A stretch of 64,000 bases of DNA from Paenibacillus spiritus (GCF_008710135.1 NZ_VYKK01000020.1:53989-117988), one strand, 5' to 3'. Shown: positions 42,767-51,477, numbered from the stretch's first letter. Made by a program: numbers and translations. The notes: generated from the sequence alone by a model not told the origin.

Positions 42767-42907
42767 CTAACGGGAAGGCGCCGGGTCCGGGTTCAGATCC
42801 CGGCAGATTGCCTCGGCCTCCTGCCGGTTCTGTGCGGGAGCTGCCAGCGTCAACTGGGCCGGGGGCTGCCCATCCGGAGACAGCAGGCGGATGACCTTGC
42901 GGCTCAT
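42767..42907 (-). CDS. Possible 46-residue small protein
   Basis: A 46-codon frame beginning MSRKVIRLLSPDGQ and ending in RDLNPDPAPSR. It starts at ATG 42907 after CTAGGGGGATC on the minus strand, which is a good Shine-Dalgarno. It lies just past the plus-strand terminator. There is no known family. The ribosome-binding site and clean start are the only support, so this is provisional. Confidence 0.45.
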   Translation of the reverse strand: MSRKVIRLLSPDGQPPAQLTLAAPAQNRQEAEAICRDLNPDPAPSR

Positions 42908-43059
42908 GGCGATCCCCCTAGTCAGAAAGAATGAATTCTTCTAATTGATATAATACACCCTTCCAGATAAAGAAATAACGTGTACTCGAACCGGAACTTT
43001 ATGAGACTGCGGACGTCTAGAGTATACAGATTCCATAATCAGGGAGGAGTTAAGCCGAA

Positions 43060-43965
43060 ATGAATAAGTTAAAAGTATTGCTGGCCCTGACCGTATTCGG
43101 GCTGGCCGTATGTTCGGAGAACGCCGCCGTTTCAGCCCAATCCGCCGCTCCGATCGGGATCGTGGTTAACGACAAGCTGATTCCAACCGACAGCGCTCCT
43201 TATCTGGCCCGGGATACGGTAATGGTCCCGCTGAGCGCAGTCCAGTCCATTCCGGGTCTTCGGGTGAGCTGGAACAATGCCACCAAGCAAGTAACGGTCA
43301 GCCGGGAAGGAATCCGGTACGTTCTGCGCCCCGGCAGCCAACAGGCGGTCTCGGCTTCGGGTACTTCCCGGCTCCCCGCTGCCCCTGCACTGAAGAACGG
43401 GCGGATCATGGTGCCGCTGCGCTTCATCGCCGAGGCGGGGAAGGCGCATGTCGCCTGGAATCCTCATACCCGCACGGTCTACGTAGCGAGGGCCGGCGAT
43501 GAGCTGGCCGCGAAGCTGAAGTCCGCCGACCTGGCGGAAGCGCGCACGGCGGCGCTGCATATGCCGGAGACGACCTCGCTCCGGGAGGTGTACCAATGGA
43601 ACGGTGGCGAGAACCAGAGCCAGGATTATTATTTTCCGGAAGGGCGGGCGGATGCCTGCTTTATTGCCTTCGGAGGCACGGTACGTTACTACCGGATTGG
43701 AGATCATTACCGCGAGCTGGTCTGGACAGCCCGGATGAGCGGTACGAAGGCGGATCGGCCGGCGCTGTTCTTCCTCCCCTATACCATGGAGGACCAGGAC
43801 GGCGTTCAGCCGCAGATCAAGGGGCGCGTTGCCTTCTATCATCTGATGCTGCCGATTATGGAAGCGGGGTACGGATTCGTGGAGACGAACGGCACCGCCG
43901 CGACTCTGGGGCAGAAGGACATGAAGCTCGATACCTTCTTCAACATCCCGGAAGAGAAGAACTAG
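43060..43965 (+). CDS. Secreted protein with copper amine oxidase-like N-terminal (stalk) domain
   Basis: A 301-residue exported protein with a signal peptide (residues 1-27, ending at AVSAQS). Residues 30-150 form two copper-amine-oxidase-N-like modules, with VNDKLIPTDSAPYLARDTVMVPLSAV and NGRIMVPLRFIAEAGKAHVAWNPHTRTVYVA, a domain common in Paenibacillus surface proteins. The C-terminal 150 residues are a beta-rich region without an assigned family (TSLREVYQWNGGENQSQDYYF). No SLH is visible. ATG at 43060 follows AGGGAGGAG. A terminator lies 20 bp beyond the stop. Role unknown. Confidence 0.82.
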   Translation: MNKLKVLLALTVFGLAVCSENAAVSAQSAAPIGIVVNDKLIPTDSAPYLARDTVMVPLSAVQSIPGLRVSWNNATKQVTVSREGIRYVLRPGSQQAVSASGTSRLPAAPALKNGRIMVPLRFIAEAGKAHVAWNPHTRTVYVARAGDELAAKLKSADLAEARTAALHMPETTSLREVYQWNGGENQSQDYYFPEGRADACFIAFGGTVRYYRIGDHYRELVWTARMSGTKADRPALFFLPYTMEDQDGVQPQIKGRVAFYHLMLPIMEAGYGFVETNGTAATLGQKDMKLDTFFNIPEEKN

Positions 43966-43984
43966 AAGAGACCGGTCCGCGCAA

Positions 43985-44028
43985 AAACGGATGCTGCCCC
44001 TCGATTGGAGGGGAGGCATCCGTTTCTT
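43985..44028 (+). terminator. Terminator after the copper amine oxidase-like gene
   Basis: AAACGGATGC/GCATCCGTTT outer stem, CCCCTC/GAGGGG inner stem, then a T-rich tail. It may also work for nrdB on the opposite strand. Confidence 0.83.
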
Positions 44029-44086
44029 TATTGTGCCGGGGGATCGGTCCCCCGGAGCGCTTTTACAGCCCGATTTGGGCCTCCTC

Positions 44087-45118
44087 TTACAGGTCGTCGA
44101 ATCCGTTGTCGTCGCTCGTCTTGCCGTAGTTGCGGGATTTGGCCTCAAAAAAGTCCGTCTTCGTCGCATTCAGCGCCTCGTCGGAGAACGGCTTGATCCA
44201 CGGCATGCAGTTGACGTCAACGCCTTGATAGGCCTTCTCCAGCCCCATCAGCGTAAGCCGCTTGTTGGCGATGAACTTGATGTAATCGCTCAGCTCGCCG
44301 AGGTCGATGCCGCGCACGTTCTGAAGCGTGTAGTACGCCCAGTTCGTCTCCAGTTCCACGGCCCGGTCCATCGTGCGGTACACGAAGTCCGTGTTCTCCG
44401 GCGTGTTCAGTTCGGGGAAGTCCTTCAGAAGCTGCTTGAACGCCTCTGCGAAGAAATAGCAGTGCTGGTTCTCGTCGCGCTGGATGTAGGAGATCATCTG
44501 GCTGGTCGCCATCATCTTTTGGTCCCGGGCCAGATTGTAGAAGAATGCGAAGGTGCTGTAGAAGAAGACTCCCTCCAGGATCAGGTCGGCTACCAGCGCT
44601 TCGAAGAACGTCTGCGGATTCGGGTTGTCGCGGAAGCTCTGATAGATGCCGGAGATGAACGTGTTGCGTTCCAGCAGCACCGGGTCATGCTTCCAGTATT
44701 CGAAGATCTCTTTCTGCTCCTGCTCGGATACGATGGAGGACAGCACGTAGGAGTAGGACTGGTTGTGCACGACCTCCTGCTGGCCGATGATGGCCGAGAT
44801 GGCTTCCAGGGACGAGTCGGTAAAATAACGCTTCACATCGCCGACGAACATCGTCTGCATCGAGTCGAGCACCGCGAGCAGCGAAATGTTGATTTTGAAG
44901 ACGCGCTGCTCCTCGGGATCAAGAAGTGGGAACTGCTGGGCGTCCTTGCTCATCGGAATCTCGTCCGCAATCCAGTGGTTGAGCAGCAGCACCTTGTACA
45001 GCTTGTACATATGCGGCATGCGAATATCGTTCCAGTTCAGAATGCCCGAGCATTCACCCTCAATGATGCGGGTGGAGCGGTTGGGGGCTTCGGTGTTGAA
45101 GATTTTTTGCAGTTGCAT
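44087..45118 (-). CDS. nrdB: Class I ribonucleotide reductase, beta subunit
   Basis: A 343-residue R2 subunit. The expected diiron ligands are visible: Asp in LAVLDSMQTMF, Glu and His in QQEVVHNQSYSYVL, Glu in LILEGVFFYSTFAFF, and Glu and His in RDENQHCYFF. The radical Tyr is the SYSYV tyrosine after the first ligand pair. It generates the tyrosyl radical used by NrdA and therefore needs oxygen. ATG at 45118 follows AAGGAGGAACCC; the longer frame upstream is the intercistronic repeat. It is the last gene of the nrdDG-nrdAB set. Confidence 0.94.
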   Translation of the reverse strand: MQLQKIFNTEAPNRSTRIIEGECSGILNWNDIRMPHMYKLYKVLLLNHWIADEIPMSKDAQQFPLLDPEEQRVFKINISLLAVLDSMQTMFVGDVKRYFTDSSLEAISAIIGQQEVVHNQSYSYVLSSIVSEQEQKEIFEYWKHDPVLLERNTFISGIYQSFRDNPNPQTFFEALVADLILEGVFFYSTFAFFYNLARDQKMMATSQMISYIQRDENQHCYFFAEAFKQLLKDFPELNTPENTDFVYRTMDRAVELETNWAYYTLQNVRGIDLGELSDYIKFIANKRLTLMGLEKAYQGVDVNCMPWIKPFSDEALNATKTDFFEAKSRNYGKTSDDNGFDDL

Positions 45119-45192
45119 GTTGGGTTCCTCCTTGATGGAAAATAAGCCGTTCGTCTTAAGCGGCCAAGGTATGCGCCACTGCGGAAATCCCA

Positions 45193-45266
45193 AGCTTCGG
45201 ACCTGCCGAAGTCGTACGATCCAATTCTTAGCTTCGAACCTGCCGAAGTCCCACGATTCCATTATT
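45193..45266 (-). repeat. Duplicated 37-bp hairpin between nrdA and nrdB
   Basis: Two adjacent 37-bp units (45193-45229 and 45230-45266) are 31 of 37 identical. Each contains the stem CTTCG/CGAAG around a GACCTGC-like loop. They lie in the 162-bp gap between nrdA and nrdB and could tune stability or expression of the two cistrons. Confidence 0.7.
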
Positions 45267-45280
45267 AAAAGTAAGCCGCC

Positions 45281-47614
45281 TCAGCTCGCGCAGGACTCGC
45301 ACTCCTCGATGGTCAGCGCCCGGCTCCGCACGTAATAGGTCGATTTCAGTCCGCTCTTCCAGGCGTTCAGGTGCAGCGCGAGGAATTCCGACGCCTTGAT
45401 GTCCGGCCGGACATAGAAATTGAAGCTTTGCCCCTGATCGACATGGCGCTGGCGGGCGGCCGCCATTTGAATCGACCAGTTCTGGTCCAGCAGGAAGGCC
45501 GTCTTGTAATACCAGATCGTCTTCTCGGACAGATCGGGCGCCGGGTTGGCGATCTTGTACGTCGTCTTCTCCTCGTAGGAGAGCAGCTCGTACAGCGGGT
45601 CGATGCTGGCCGTGGAGCCGGCGATGATCGAGGTCGAGCCGTTCGGCGCGATGGCGAACATCCAGGCGTTGCGGACGCCGCCTTGGGCGACGGCACCGCG
45701 CAGCTCGCGCCACTGCTCCGTCGTCACGAACTTGCCCTGACGCTCTCCGCTGACATAGCCGCGGGACTCGAAATACGCGCCCGTCTCCCAATCGGAGCCG
45801 GCGAACTTCGGATACTTGCCTTTCTCCAGGGCCAGCTCATGGCTGGCGCGAACCAGCAAATAATTGATGTGCTCATACAGATGATCATTGTATTCAACGG
45901 CTTCGTCGGACTCCCAGCGGATGCCTTCAAGCGCCAGCAGGTGGTGCAGCCCGAAGGTGCCGAGGCCGACGGCGCGGTACTGGCTGTTCGTGTACTGGGC
46001 CTGAAGCACTTCGATGTTGTTGATGTCGATCACGTTGTCGAGCATGCGCACCTGAATCGGCACGAGGCGCTCCAGCACGCCGGCCGGGACAGCGCGGGCA
46101 AGATGGATGGAGTTCAGGTTGCAGACAACGAAGTCGCCGGGAATCTTCGAGATGACAATCCGGGTCTGCCCGTCCTTTGTGACCAGTTCTTCCTGCTCCA
46201 CGACGGTCGCCGACTGGTTCTGCATAATCTCGGTGCACAGATTGGACGAGAACACCATGCCCGCATGGCGGTTCGGGTTCGCCCGGTTGACCGTATCGCG
46301 GTAGAACATGTACGGCGTTCCGGTCTCCAGCTGCGATTTCATAATCCGCTTCATAATATCAATGGCGGGTACCGTAATCCGCGAGAGCGACGTGTGGGCC
46401 ACCGCCTCGGCGTACCGCTCGCGGAAGCTGCCCTGTCCGAAGGCTTCGTCGTAGAAGTCCTCCAGCCCGAGCGCCCGGCCCTGCCCATCCTTCCAGCCCA
46501 TTGTCTTCTTGACCTCGTGCGGGCAGAAGAGGTGCCATTCGCCGCGCGCCTCTACGGCTTCCATGAACAGGTCGGGCAGGCAGACGCCGTGGAACACGTC
46601 ATGCGCGCGCATCCGCTCGTCGCCGTTGTTCAGCTTCAGGTCGAGGAAGGCGAGGATATCCTTATGGAAGACGTCGAGATAGACGGCGACGGCGCCCTTG
46701 CGGGTGCCGAGCTGATCGACGCTGACGGCGGTGTTGTTGAGCTGGCGGATCCAGGGGATGACGCCGGAGCTGGTATTCTTGTGGCCGCGGATGTCGGAGC
46801 CGCGGGCGCGGACTTTGCCGAGGTAGACGCCGATGCCTCCGCCCATTTTGCTGAGACGGGCCACATCCGTATTGGAGTCAAAAATCCCCTCCAGCGAGTC
46901 GTCCACCGTGTCGATGAAGCAGCTTGACAATTGTCCGGCCACCTTCTTGCCGGCGTTCGACATGGTCGGCGTGGCCGCCGTCATATACAGATTGCTCATG
47001 GCCCAATAGGCCTCCTTGACGAGGTCCAGCCGCTTCTCCTCCGGCTCGGTATGCATAAGGTACATGGCGATGACCATGTAGCGCTCCTGCGGCAGCTCCA
47101 TCACCCGGCCGTCGAAGTCGCGGGCCAGATAGCGGTCGGAGAGCGTCAAGAGACCGATGTAATCGAACAGCAGATCGCGCGTGGAGTCGATGCAGGCCCC
47201 GAGCTCCTCGATCTGGGCCTTCGTGTAGCAGGTTAGAAGCTCCTCGCGGTAGACGCCTTTCTTCACCAGCGTCTCGATCAGCGGGTAGAGCGCGCCGTAA
47301 GGGGCGTCCGGGTAGGCTTTGTAGCGGCGGTGAACAGCGGCCTTCTTGTAGAGGGAGGTCAGCAGGGAGCGGGCGGCGGCGAATTTCCAGTCCGGCGCCT
47401 CCTTGGTGACCAGCTCCAGGGCGCTCATGGTGAACGCGGCGCTGATCTCCTCGCCGCTCACTTCCTCGCGGCGCAGCTTGGAGGACACGCCGCGCAGCAG
47501 CTGATCCTTGTTCAGCTGCTCGAGTCCGGTCAGGAGACGGTCCGCATAGACGGAGAGACGGATTTCATCGAAGGCGAGTCTCCGGTTGTCAGGCTTGATA
47601 ACGAGTTGAGGCAT
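45281..47614 (-). CDS. nrdA: Class I ribonucleotide reductase, alpha subunit
   Basis: A 777-residue R1 subunit that reduces NDPs. A degenerate N-terminal ATP-cone-like stretch is followed by the catalytic barrel: SNAGKKVAGQLSSCFIDTVDDSLEGIF (active-site Cys), GGGIGVYLGKVRARGSDIRG, SSNLCTEIMQNQ (thiyl radical Cys) and VVCNLNSIHL. The C-terminus CESCAS carries the redox-exchange Cys pair. It is on the same strand as nrdDG and followed by nrdB. Start ATG at 47614 follows AAGGGAAGCG. The enzyme needs the oxygen-dependent NrdB radical. Confidence 0.95.
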   Translation of the reverse strand: MPQLVIKPDNRRLAFDEIRLSVYADRLLTGLEQLNKDQLLRGVSSKLRREEVSGEEISAAFTMSALELVTKEAPDWKFAAARSLLTSLYKKAAVHRRYKAYPDAPYGALYPLIETLVKKGVYREELLTCYTKAQIEELGACIDSTRDLLFDYIGLLTLSDRYLARDFDGRVMELPQERYMVIAMYLMHTEPEEKRLDLVKEAYWAMSNLYMTAATPTMSNAGKKVAGQLSSCFIDTVDDSLEGIFDSNTDVARLSKMGGGIGVYLGKVRARGSDIRGHKNTSSGVIPWIRQLNNTAVSVDQLGTRKGAVAVYLDVFHKDILAFLDLKLNNGDERMRAHDVFHGVCLPDLFMEAVEARGEWHLFCPHEVKKTMGWKDGQGRALGLEDFYDEAFGQGSFRERYAEAVAHTSLSRITVPAIDIMKRIMKSQLETGTPYMFYRDTVNRANPNRHAGMVFSSNLCTEIMQNQSATVVEQEELVTKDGQTRIVISKIPGDFVVCNLNSIHLARAVPAGVLERLVPIQVRMLDNVIDINNIEVLQAQYTNSQYRAVGLGTFGLHHLLALEGIRWESDEAVEYNDHLYEHINYLLVRASHELALEKGKYPKFAGSDWETGAYFESRGYVSGERQGKFVTTEQWRELRGAVAQGGVRNAWMFAIAPNGSTSIIAGSTASIDPLYELLSYEEKTTYKIANPAPDLSEKTIWYYKTAFLLDQNWSIQMAAARQRHVDQGQSFNFYVRPDIKASEFLALHLNAWKSGLKSTYYVRSRALTIEECESCAS

Positions 47615-47788
47615 ATGGATCGCTTCCCTTCTATTTTAATTTTGCAATGTCACAAATTGATCTATAGGAGCGCGGAGAGGGCCTCGGGGCAAGTACCCCG
47701 GGGGCTCCGCTTGCATGGATGGCCAATTGAAGAATCTGACCGGCCGAGGCGGACGGTTAGACGCGGCGGCGGCTGCGGGGCCATACTG

Positions 47789-48313
47789 CTACAGTGCGGC
47801 GAATGCCGCCGGCCTCCACAGCACCGGCCTTCCCGCAGCCAGTCCGGCAGGAATATCAAGGATGCGCTGGTTGCTGCTCCCCCGGTATTGGAGCGAGGTA
47901 TCCTTCAGCCGCTCGTCGAACCGGCCGTCGATCAGCACCTGGCACAGCGCGAGCAGTTCATATTCGGGCGTGTCCGGGCGCTCCGTCAGCTGCTCCCAGG
48001 TGAAGCCCGTGTAGGCCCAGACGTTGAAGCCGGGCAGCTCCGCCCGCAGCTCGCGGACAAAGGCCGCAGCCTCTGCGGCCGAGAAGAACGGATCGCCGCC
48101 GGCGAGCGTCAAGCCGTCCAGCAGCGGATTGCCGGCGATCTCGCCGATGATCTCCCGTCTGCGTTCCGCAGTGAACGGCTCGCCGTATCCGAAGCTCCAT
48201 GTCTTCGGGTTGAAGCAGCCGGGGCAGCGGTGCCGGCAGCCGCTGGCGAACAGCACGGCCCGCAGCCCCTCGCCCTCATTGATGGATTCGGGATAGAAGC
48301 CGCAGATGTTCAT
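47789..48313 (-). CDS. nrdG: Anaerobic ribonucleotide reductase activating protein (radical SAM)
   Basis: A 174-residue radical SAM activase. Its cluster motif SGCRHRCPGCFNP provides the CxxxCxxC Cys residues. LTLAGGDPFF is the GGDP block that binds S-adenosylmethionine. It generates the glycyl radical on NrdD under anaerobic conditions. The start overlaps the nrdD stop (ATGA), the standard coupling. The 175-bp gap to nrdA holds GC-rich secondary structure without an obvious terminator or strong promoter. Confidence 0.95.
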   Translation of the reverse strand: MNICGFYPESINEGEGLRAVLFASGCRHRCPGCFNPKTWSFGYGEPFTAERRREIIGEIAGNPLLDGLTLAGGDPFFSAAEAAAFVRELRAELPGFNVWAYTGFTWEQLTERPDTPEYELLALCQVLIDGRFDERLKDTSLQYRGSSNQRILDIPAGLAAGRPVLWRPAAFAAL

Positions 48314-50286
48314 AGATGCTTGACCCGGTCGCGGACCTCGGCCTGCTTAGCGGTGTTGAACCGGGTCTGGTAATCGCCGGTGAGGTAGCCGGTCACCCGG
48401 CGCAGCCGCCGGATATGGACCTCTTCCTCATGCGCGCCGCAGGAGGGGCAGTTCGTCCCGATGACGCCCTCATGGCCGCAGGCGGAGCAGCGGTCGATGG
48501 GGTGATTGATCGAGAAATAGCTGACGTTCTGTTCCAGCGCGTAGCGGATAATCTTCACAAAAGCGCCCGGGTTGCTCCGCGCGTTCCCGTTCAACTCCAC
48601 ATAGGAGATGGCGCCGGCATTGCACAGCTCGTGAAACGGCGCTTCCAGGCTGATCTTCCGGGCGGCGCCCAGCTCGTAATAGACGGGAACATGGAAGGAG
48701 TTCGTGTAATATTCCCGGTCGGTCACGCCGGGGATCGCTCCGAGCTCGCTGCGGTCAATCTTCGTGAACTTGCCGGACAGCCCTTCCGCCGGTGTGGCGA
48801 ACAGCGTGATGTTCAGGTCCAGTTCTTCGCTCTTGCGGTCGCAAAAGTCGCGCATACGGCGGACGACGGCTACCGCCTTGGCATGAATGTCCGGGTCCTC
48901 GGCGTGATGCCTGCCGTACATCGCCTTCATGCACTCCGCGATGCCGATGAAGCCGATTGACAGGCTGCCGTGCTTCAGCAGATCGCCCACGGGGTCCTCC
49001 GGTCCAAGAACTTCGCCGCCTTCCCAGACGCCCTCGCGCATCATGAAGTCGGAGGCTTTGGCCTTCTGGGCGCACTGAATGCGGTAGCGGTGGACGAGCC
49101 CTTCGAGCGCAATCTCCATATAGTGGTCCAGATCGTCGTAGAAGCCCTGCTCGTCGGCCTCTTCCCGCTGGCCCGTCACCATGCCGTGCCGGATGCCGAG
49201 CCGCACCAGATTCAGCGTATTGAAGCTGAGGTTGCCCTTGCCGGAGCAGCGGTTGCGGCCGAAGCGGTCGCCGAGCACCCGGGTGCGGCAGCCCATCGTC
49301 GCGAATTCAGTATCGGGATCGGCAGGATCGTAATAAGCCAGGTTCAGCGGCGCGTCGAGATTGGCGAAGTTCGGATAGAGACGGCGCGCGGAGCATTCCG
49401 CGGCCTTCAGGAACAGCTCGTAGTTCGGATCGCCGGGCTGCTGGTTGATGCCTTGTTTGCATTTGAAGATCTGAATCGGGAACACCGGCGTCTCCCCGCT
49501 TCCCAGTCCGTTCATCGTCGCCGTCAGCAGGGAAGCGATCACAAGCTGCCCTTCCGGCGAGGTGCAGGTGCCGTAGTTGATGCTGGTGAACGGAATCTGT
49601 CCGCCGGCCCGGGATGACATGGTGTTCAGGTTATGGATGAGGCTCTCCGCGCCTTGGAGCGTCTCGCTCTCGGTCTCTTTCATTGCGTAGCGGAACGCCT
49701 GCGGGTAGGCCGCGGCCAGGTCGGTTCGGCCCATTGCGATTTCGCCTTCCACTTCAGCGGCCTGTCCTTCTCCGAAGTAATCCAGGCCCTTGCGGAAGAA
49801 TTTTGCGAAGGACTTGGCGACATAGGGAGCGAGGTCGTGGTCCAGCTTGCTGCCGGATACGCCGCCGTACTGGGCGTTCTGCTGGGACTGGAAAATAATC
49901 GCCGTCAGCGCCATCGCCGTCATGATCGAATTCGGCGGGCGGACGCTGCCGTTGCCCGTATTGAAGCCCTCGCGGAGCAGCCGTTCAAAAGGGATAAAGA
50001 TGCAGTTGGTCGTGCCGATCACATACTGGTCCAGGTCATGGACATAGACGATGTTCTCCCGAACCGCATGGGTCAGGCGCGGAGGAAGCGTAAAGTGGCG
50101 GGCATACCATTTGGAATACTCGCTTCCGAGTTTGCTCATTTTGCCGGAGAAGCTCTCCCCGTTCAAATTCGCGTTCTCCCTCAGCAAGTCGAGATCCCGG
50201 CTGTCGATAATATCGTCGCCGATGCCGATCGCTTCCTCCAGCAGCGCCTCTTGGCGGGTGTCCTGGCGTTGTTCCAGCAGTGTCAT
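48310..50286 (-). CDS. nrdD: Anaerobic ribonucleoside-triphosphate reductase (class III)
   Basis: A 658-residue glycyl radical enzyme that reduces NTPs without oxygen. The radical glycine is Gly633 in RRVTGYL. The C-terminal zinc site is CSACGHEGVIGTNCPSCG, and the catalytic Cys region is MGCRTRVLGDRFGRNRCSGKGN. The N-terminal ATP-cone found in many homologues is missing; the protein starts directly with the catalytic body. ATG at 50286 follows AAAGGGGAC. A B12 riboswitch and terminator precede it, so its transcription is expected to fall when cobalamin is abundant. Confidence 0.95.
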   Translation of the reverse strand: MTLLEQRQDTRQEALLEEAIGIGDDIIDSRDLDLLRENANLNGESFSGKMSKLGSEYSKWYARHFTLPPRLTHAVRENIVYVHDLDQYVIGTTNCIFIPFERLLREGFNTGNGSVRPPNSIMTAMALTAIIFQSQQNAQYGGVSGSKLDHDLAPYVAKSFAKFFRKGLDYFGEGQAAEVEGEIAMGRTDLAAAYPQAFRYAMKETESETLQGAESLIHNLNTMSSRAGGQIPFTSINYGTCTSPEGQLVIASLLTATMNGLGSGETPVFPIQIFKCKQGINQQPGDPNYELFLKAAECSARRLYPNFANLDAPLNLAYYDPADPDTEFATMGCRTRVLGDRFGRNRCSGKGNLSFNTLNLVRLGIRHGMVTGQREEADEQGFYDDLDHYMEIALEGLVHRYRIQCAQKAKASDFMMREGVWEGGEVLGPEDPVGDLLKHGSLSIGFIGIAECMKAMYGRHHAEDPDIHAKAVAVVRRMRDFCDRKSEELDLNITLFATPAEGLSGKFTKIDRSELGAIPGVTDREYYTNSFHVPVYYELGAARKISLEAPFHELCNAGAISYVELNGNARSNPGAFVKIIRYALEQNVSYFSINHPIDRCSACGHEGVIGTNCPSCGAHEEEVHIRRLRRVTGYLTGDYQTRFNTAKQAEVRDRVKHL

Positions 50287-50318
50287 AGCCTAGCGTCCCC
50301 TTTCGTCCTGTATAAATA

Positions 50319-50351
50319 GAAAAAGCATTTTACGCTTCCAGCGAAAAATGC
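50319..50351 (-). terminator. Cobalamin-riboswitch terminator before nrdD
   Basis: On the minus strand GCATTTT/AAAATGC and CGCT/AGCG stems form a hairpin with a 3-nt loop, followed by TTTTTCT. It lies between the aptamer and nrdD, so it should be the OFF structure of the switch. Confidence 0.87.
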
Positions 50352-50432
50352 CCGTATGTACAGCCTGATCCGGCCGCAGATCGTTACGGACACCTTCCTG
50401 TTCCTCGCAGGCTGTGTAATTAGGGTGTCGAA

Positions 50433-50640
50433 TCGATGCAGGCAGGTCTCCTGGCTTCCGGAACCGATAAGGCGCCTTCCCGTGAAATGACGGGCATTTC
50501 GCAGTGGCATGAGCCGAATCCGCTTGCAGCTTCCCGGGTAGGTCAGACTGCTTCCGGTTACAGTGGCGGGACCGCGCCGGAATCGCACCGGGCTTCCCTT
50601 TTAAGCCGAGTTCTCCTTGGAGGAGAAACGGCACCTGAAT
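50433..50640 (-). promoter_or_regulatory. Cobalamin (B12) riboswitch
   Basis: Minus-strand landmarks appear in order: AGGTGCC, AAAAGGGAAGCCCGGTG, CGCCACTGTAACCGG, GTCTGACCTACCCGG and the B12 box GCCAGGAGACCTGCCTG near the 3' end. The switch heads the nrdD-nrdG-nrdA-nrdB gene set. Regulation of B12-independent reductases by B12 is known from other bacteria that also carry class II NrdJ. Confidence 0.95.
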
Positions 50641-50743
50641 CTATGAATCTACTATATTTGGTTGTTTCTTAATAAAGATAACCCAATATGTTGTGTATGT
50701 AAACCGAATTTTGAATCCCGCGCCGGGCGCGGGCGGAGGGGGA

Positions 50744-50807
50744 TTTTCCACAATTGCTCCACAGTTCATCCACAATCCGAGGGAAGGAAATCCACATTTC
50801 ATCCACA
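50744..50807. repeat. Array of TCCACA hexamers at 11-bp intervals (DnaA-box-like)
   Basis: TCCACA occurs at 50747, 50758, 50769, 50791 and 50802, with one phase (50780) missing, giving an exact 11-bp periodicity. The nine-base contexts include TTTTCCACA and two TCATCCACA, each within one mismatch of the DnaA box TTATCCACA. It lies about 100 bp upstream of the predicted nrd start at about 50644, whose -10 is TATAGT on the minus strand. Confidence 0.7.
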
Positions 50808-50863
50808 GGTCCGGCCACAAAAAAGGCAAAATTTCGTGCCTGAATAGGGAACGAACCGACGGT

Positions 50864-50892
50864 TTGCAGCAAGGGACAGGAAGGGGTACAAT
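50864..50892 (+). promoter_or_regulatory. Promoter of the 50921 gene
   Basis: TTGCAG (50864-50869), a 17-bp spacer and TACAAT (50887-50892). Confidence 0.6.
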
Positions 50893-50920
50893 AGCAGCAC
50901 ACACAGTTGGGAGGGAATCC

Positions 50921-51232
50921 ATGATGGCCATCGCCGAAATTACAGTCATTCCGATTGGCACAGGGAGTACAAGTCTCAGCGGGTACGTAGCGGACATGCA
51001 GCGGGCTCTGGAAGAAGCGAAGGGCATCACCTACGAACTGACCTCCATGGGCACCATTCTGGAAGGAAGCCTTCCGGCTATTCTGGAGGCCGTCCGTCTT
51101 CTGCACGAAACGCCGTTCCGCAGCGGCGCGCTCCGCGTCTCGACCTCGCTCAAGATCGACGACCGCCGGGATCAGGATTCCAGCAGCCGGCAGAAGCTGG
51201 AGTCGGTGGAACGGAAGCTCCGGGAGCAATGA
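50921..51232 (+). CDS. MTH1187-family thiamine-binding protein
   Basis: A 103-residue protein of the same small beta-alpha-beta family as the one at 250, with ITVIPIGTGSTSLSGYV, GITYELTSMGTILEGSLPAILEAV and a lysine/arginine-rich tail. Members bind thiamine or related pyrimidines. The TGTxIEG-type loop (SMGTILEG) replaces the ETTMEG seen in the other copy. The start is ATG 50921 after GGGAGGGAATCC; an ATG at 50924 is equally possible. It is divergent from the nrd genes and has its own promoter. Confidence 0.83.
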   Translation: MMAIAEITVIPIGTGSTSLSGYVADMQRALEEAKGITYELTSMGTILEGSLPAILEAVRLLHETPFRSGALRVSTSLKIDDRRDQDSSSRQKLESVERKLREQ

Positions 51233-51327
51233 GAAGATGCCAGCGCGGTACAGCTCTTGGCGAAGCCCTCACCCGGAGGCTTATTCGGGCACCGGGTTCC
51301 TTTGGGGAAGCTGACTTCAAAAAGTGG

Positions 51328-51355
51328 TTGCTTTTTTCTTCGATTACGGTATAAT
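51328..51355 (+). promoter_or_regulatory. tRNA-Thr promoter
   Basis: TTGCTT (51328-51333), a 16-bp spacer and TATAAT (51350-51355), 29 bp before the tRNA. Confidence 0.6.
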
Positions 51356-51384
51356 AGTTTCTGTTGCGAAATTGAAGTTAACAT

Positions 51385-51456
51385 GCTGGTGTAGCTCAGG
51401 GGTAGAGCAACGCACTCGTAATGCGTAGGCCGGGGGTTCAATTCCCTTCACCAGCA
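51385..51456 (+). tRNA. tRNA-Thr (anticodon CGT)
   Basis: Clover-leaf: acceptor GCTGGTG/CACCAGC, D-arm GCTCAGGGGTAGAGC, anticodon stem ACGCA/TGCGT with loop CTCGTAA (anticodon CGT, decoding ACG), T-arm GGGGGTTCAATTCCCTT, discriminator A. CCA is not encoded. A terminator follows 22 bp downstream, so it is a single-gene unit. Confidence 0.96.
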
Positions 51457-51477
51457 TCCTGAAAGACCTGAACAGAG

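Noticed and set aside
50744..50807. Replication origin
   Set aside because: DnaA-like boxes are present, but there is no dnaA, dnaN or AT-rich unwinding element nearby, so regulation of nrd is a better reading.
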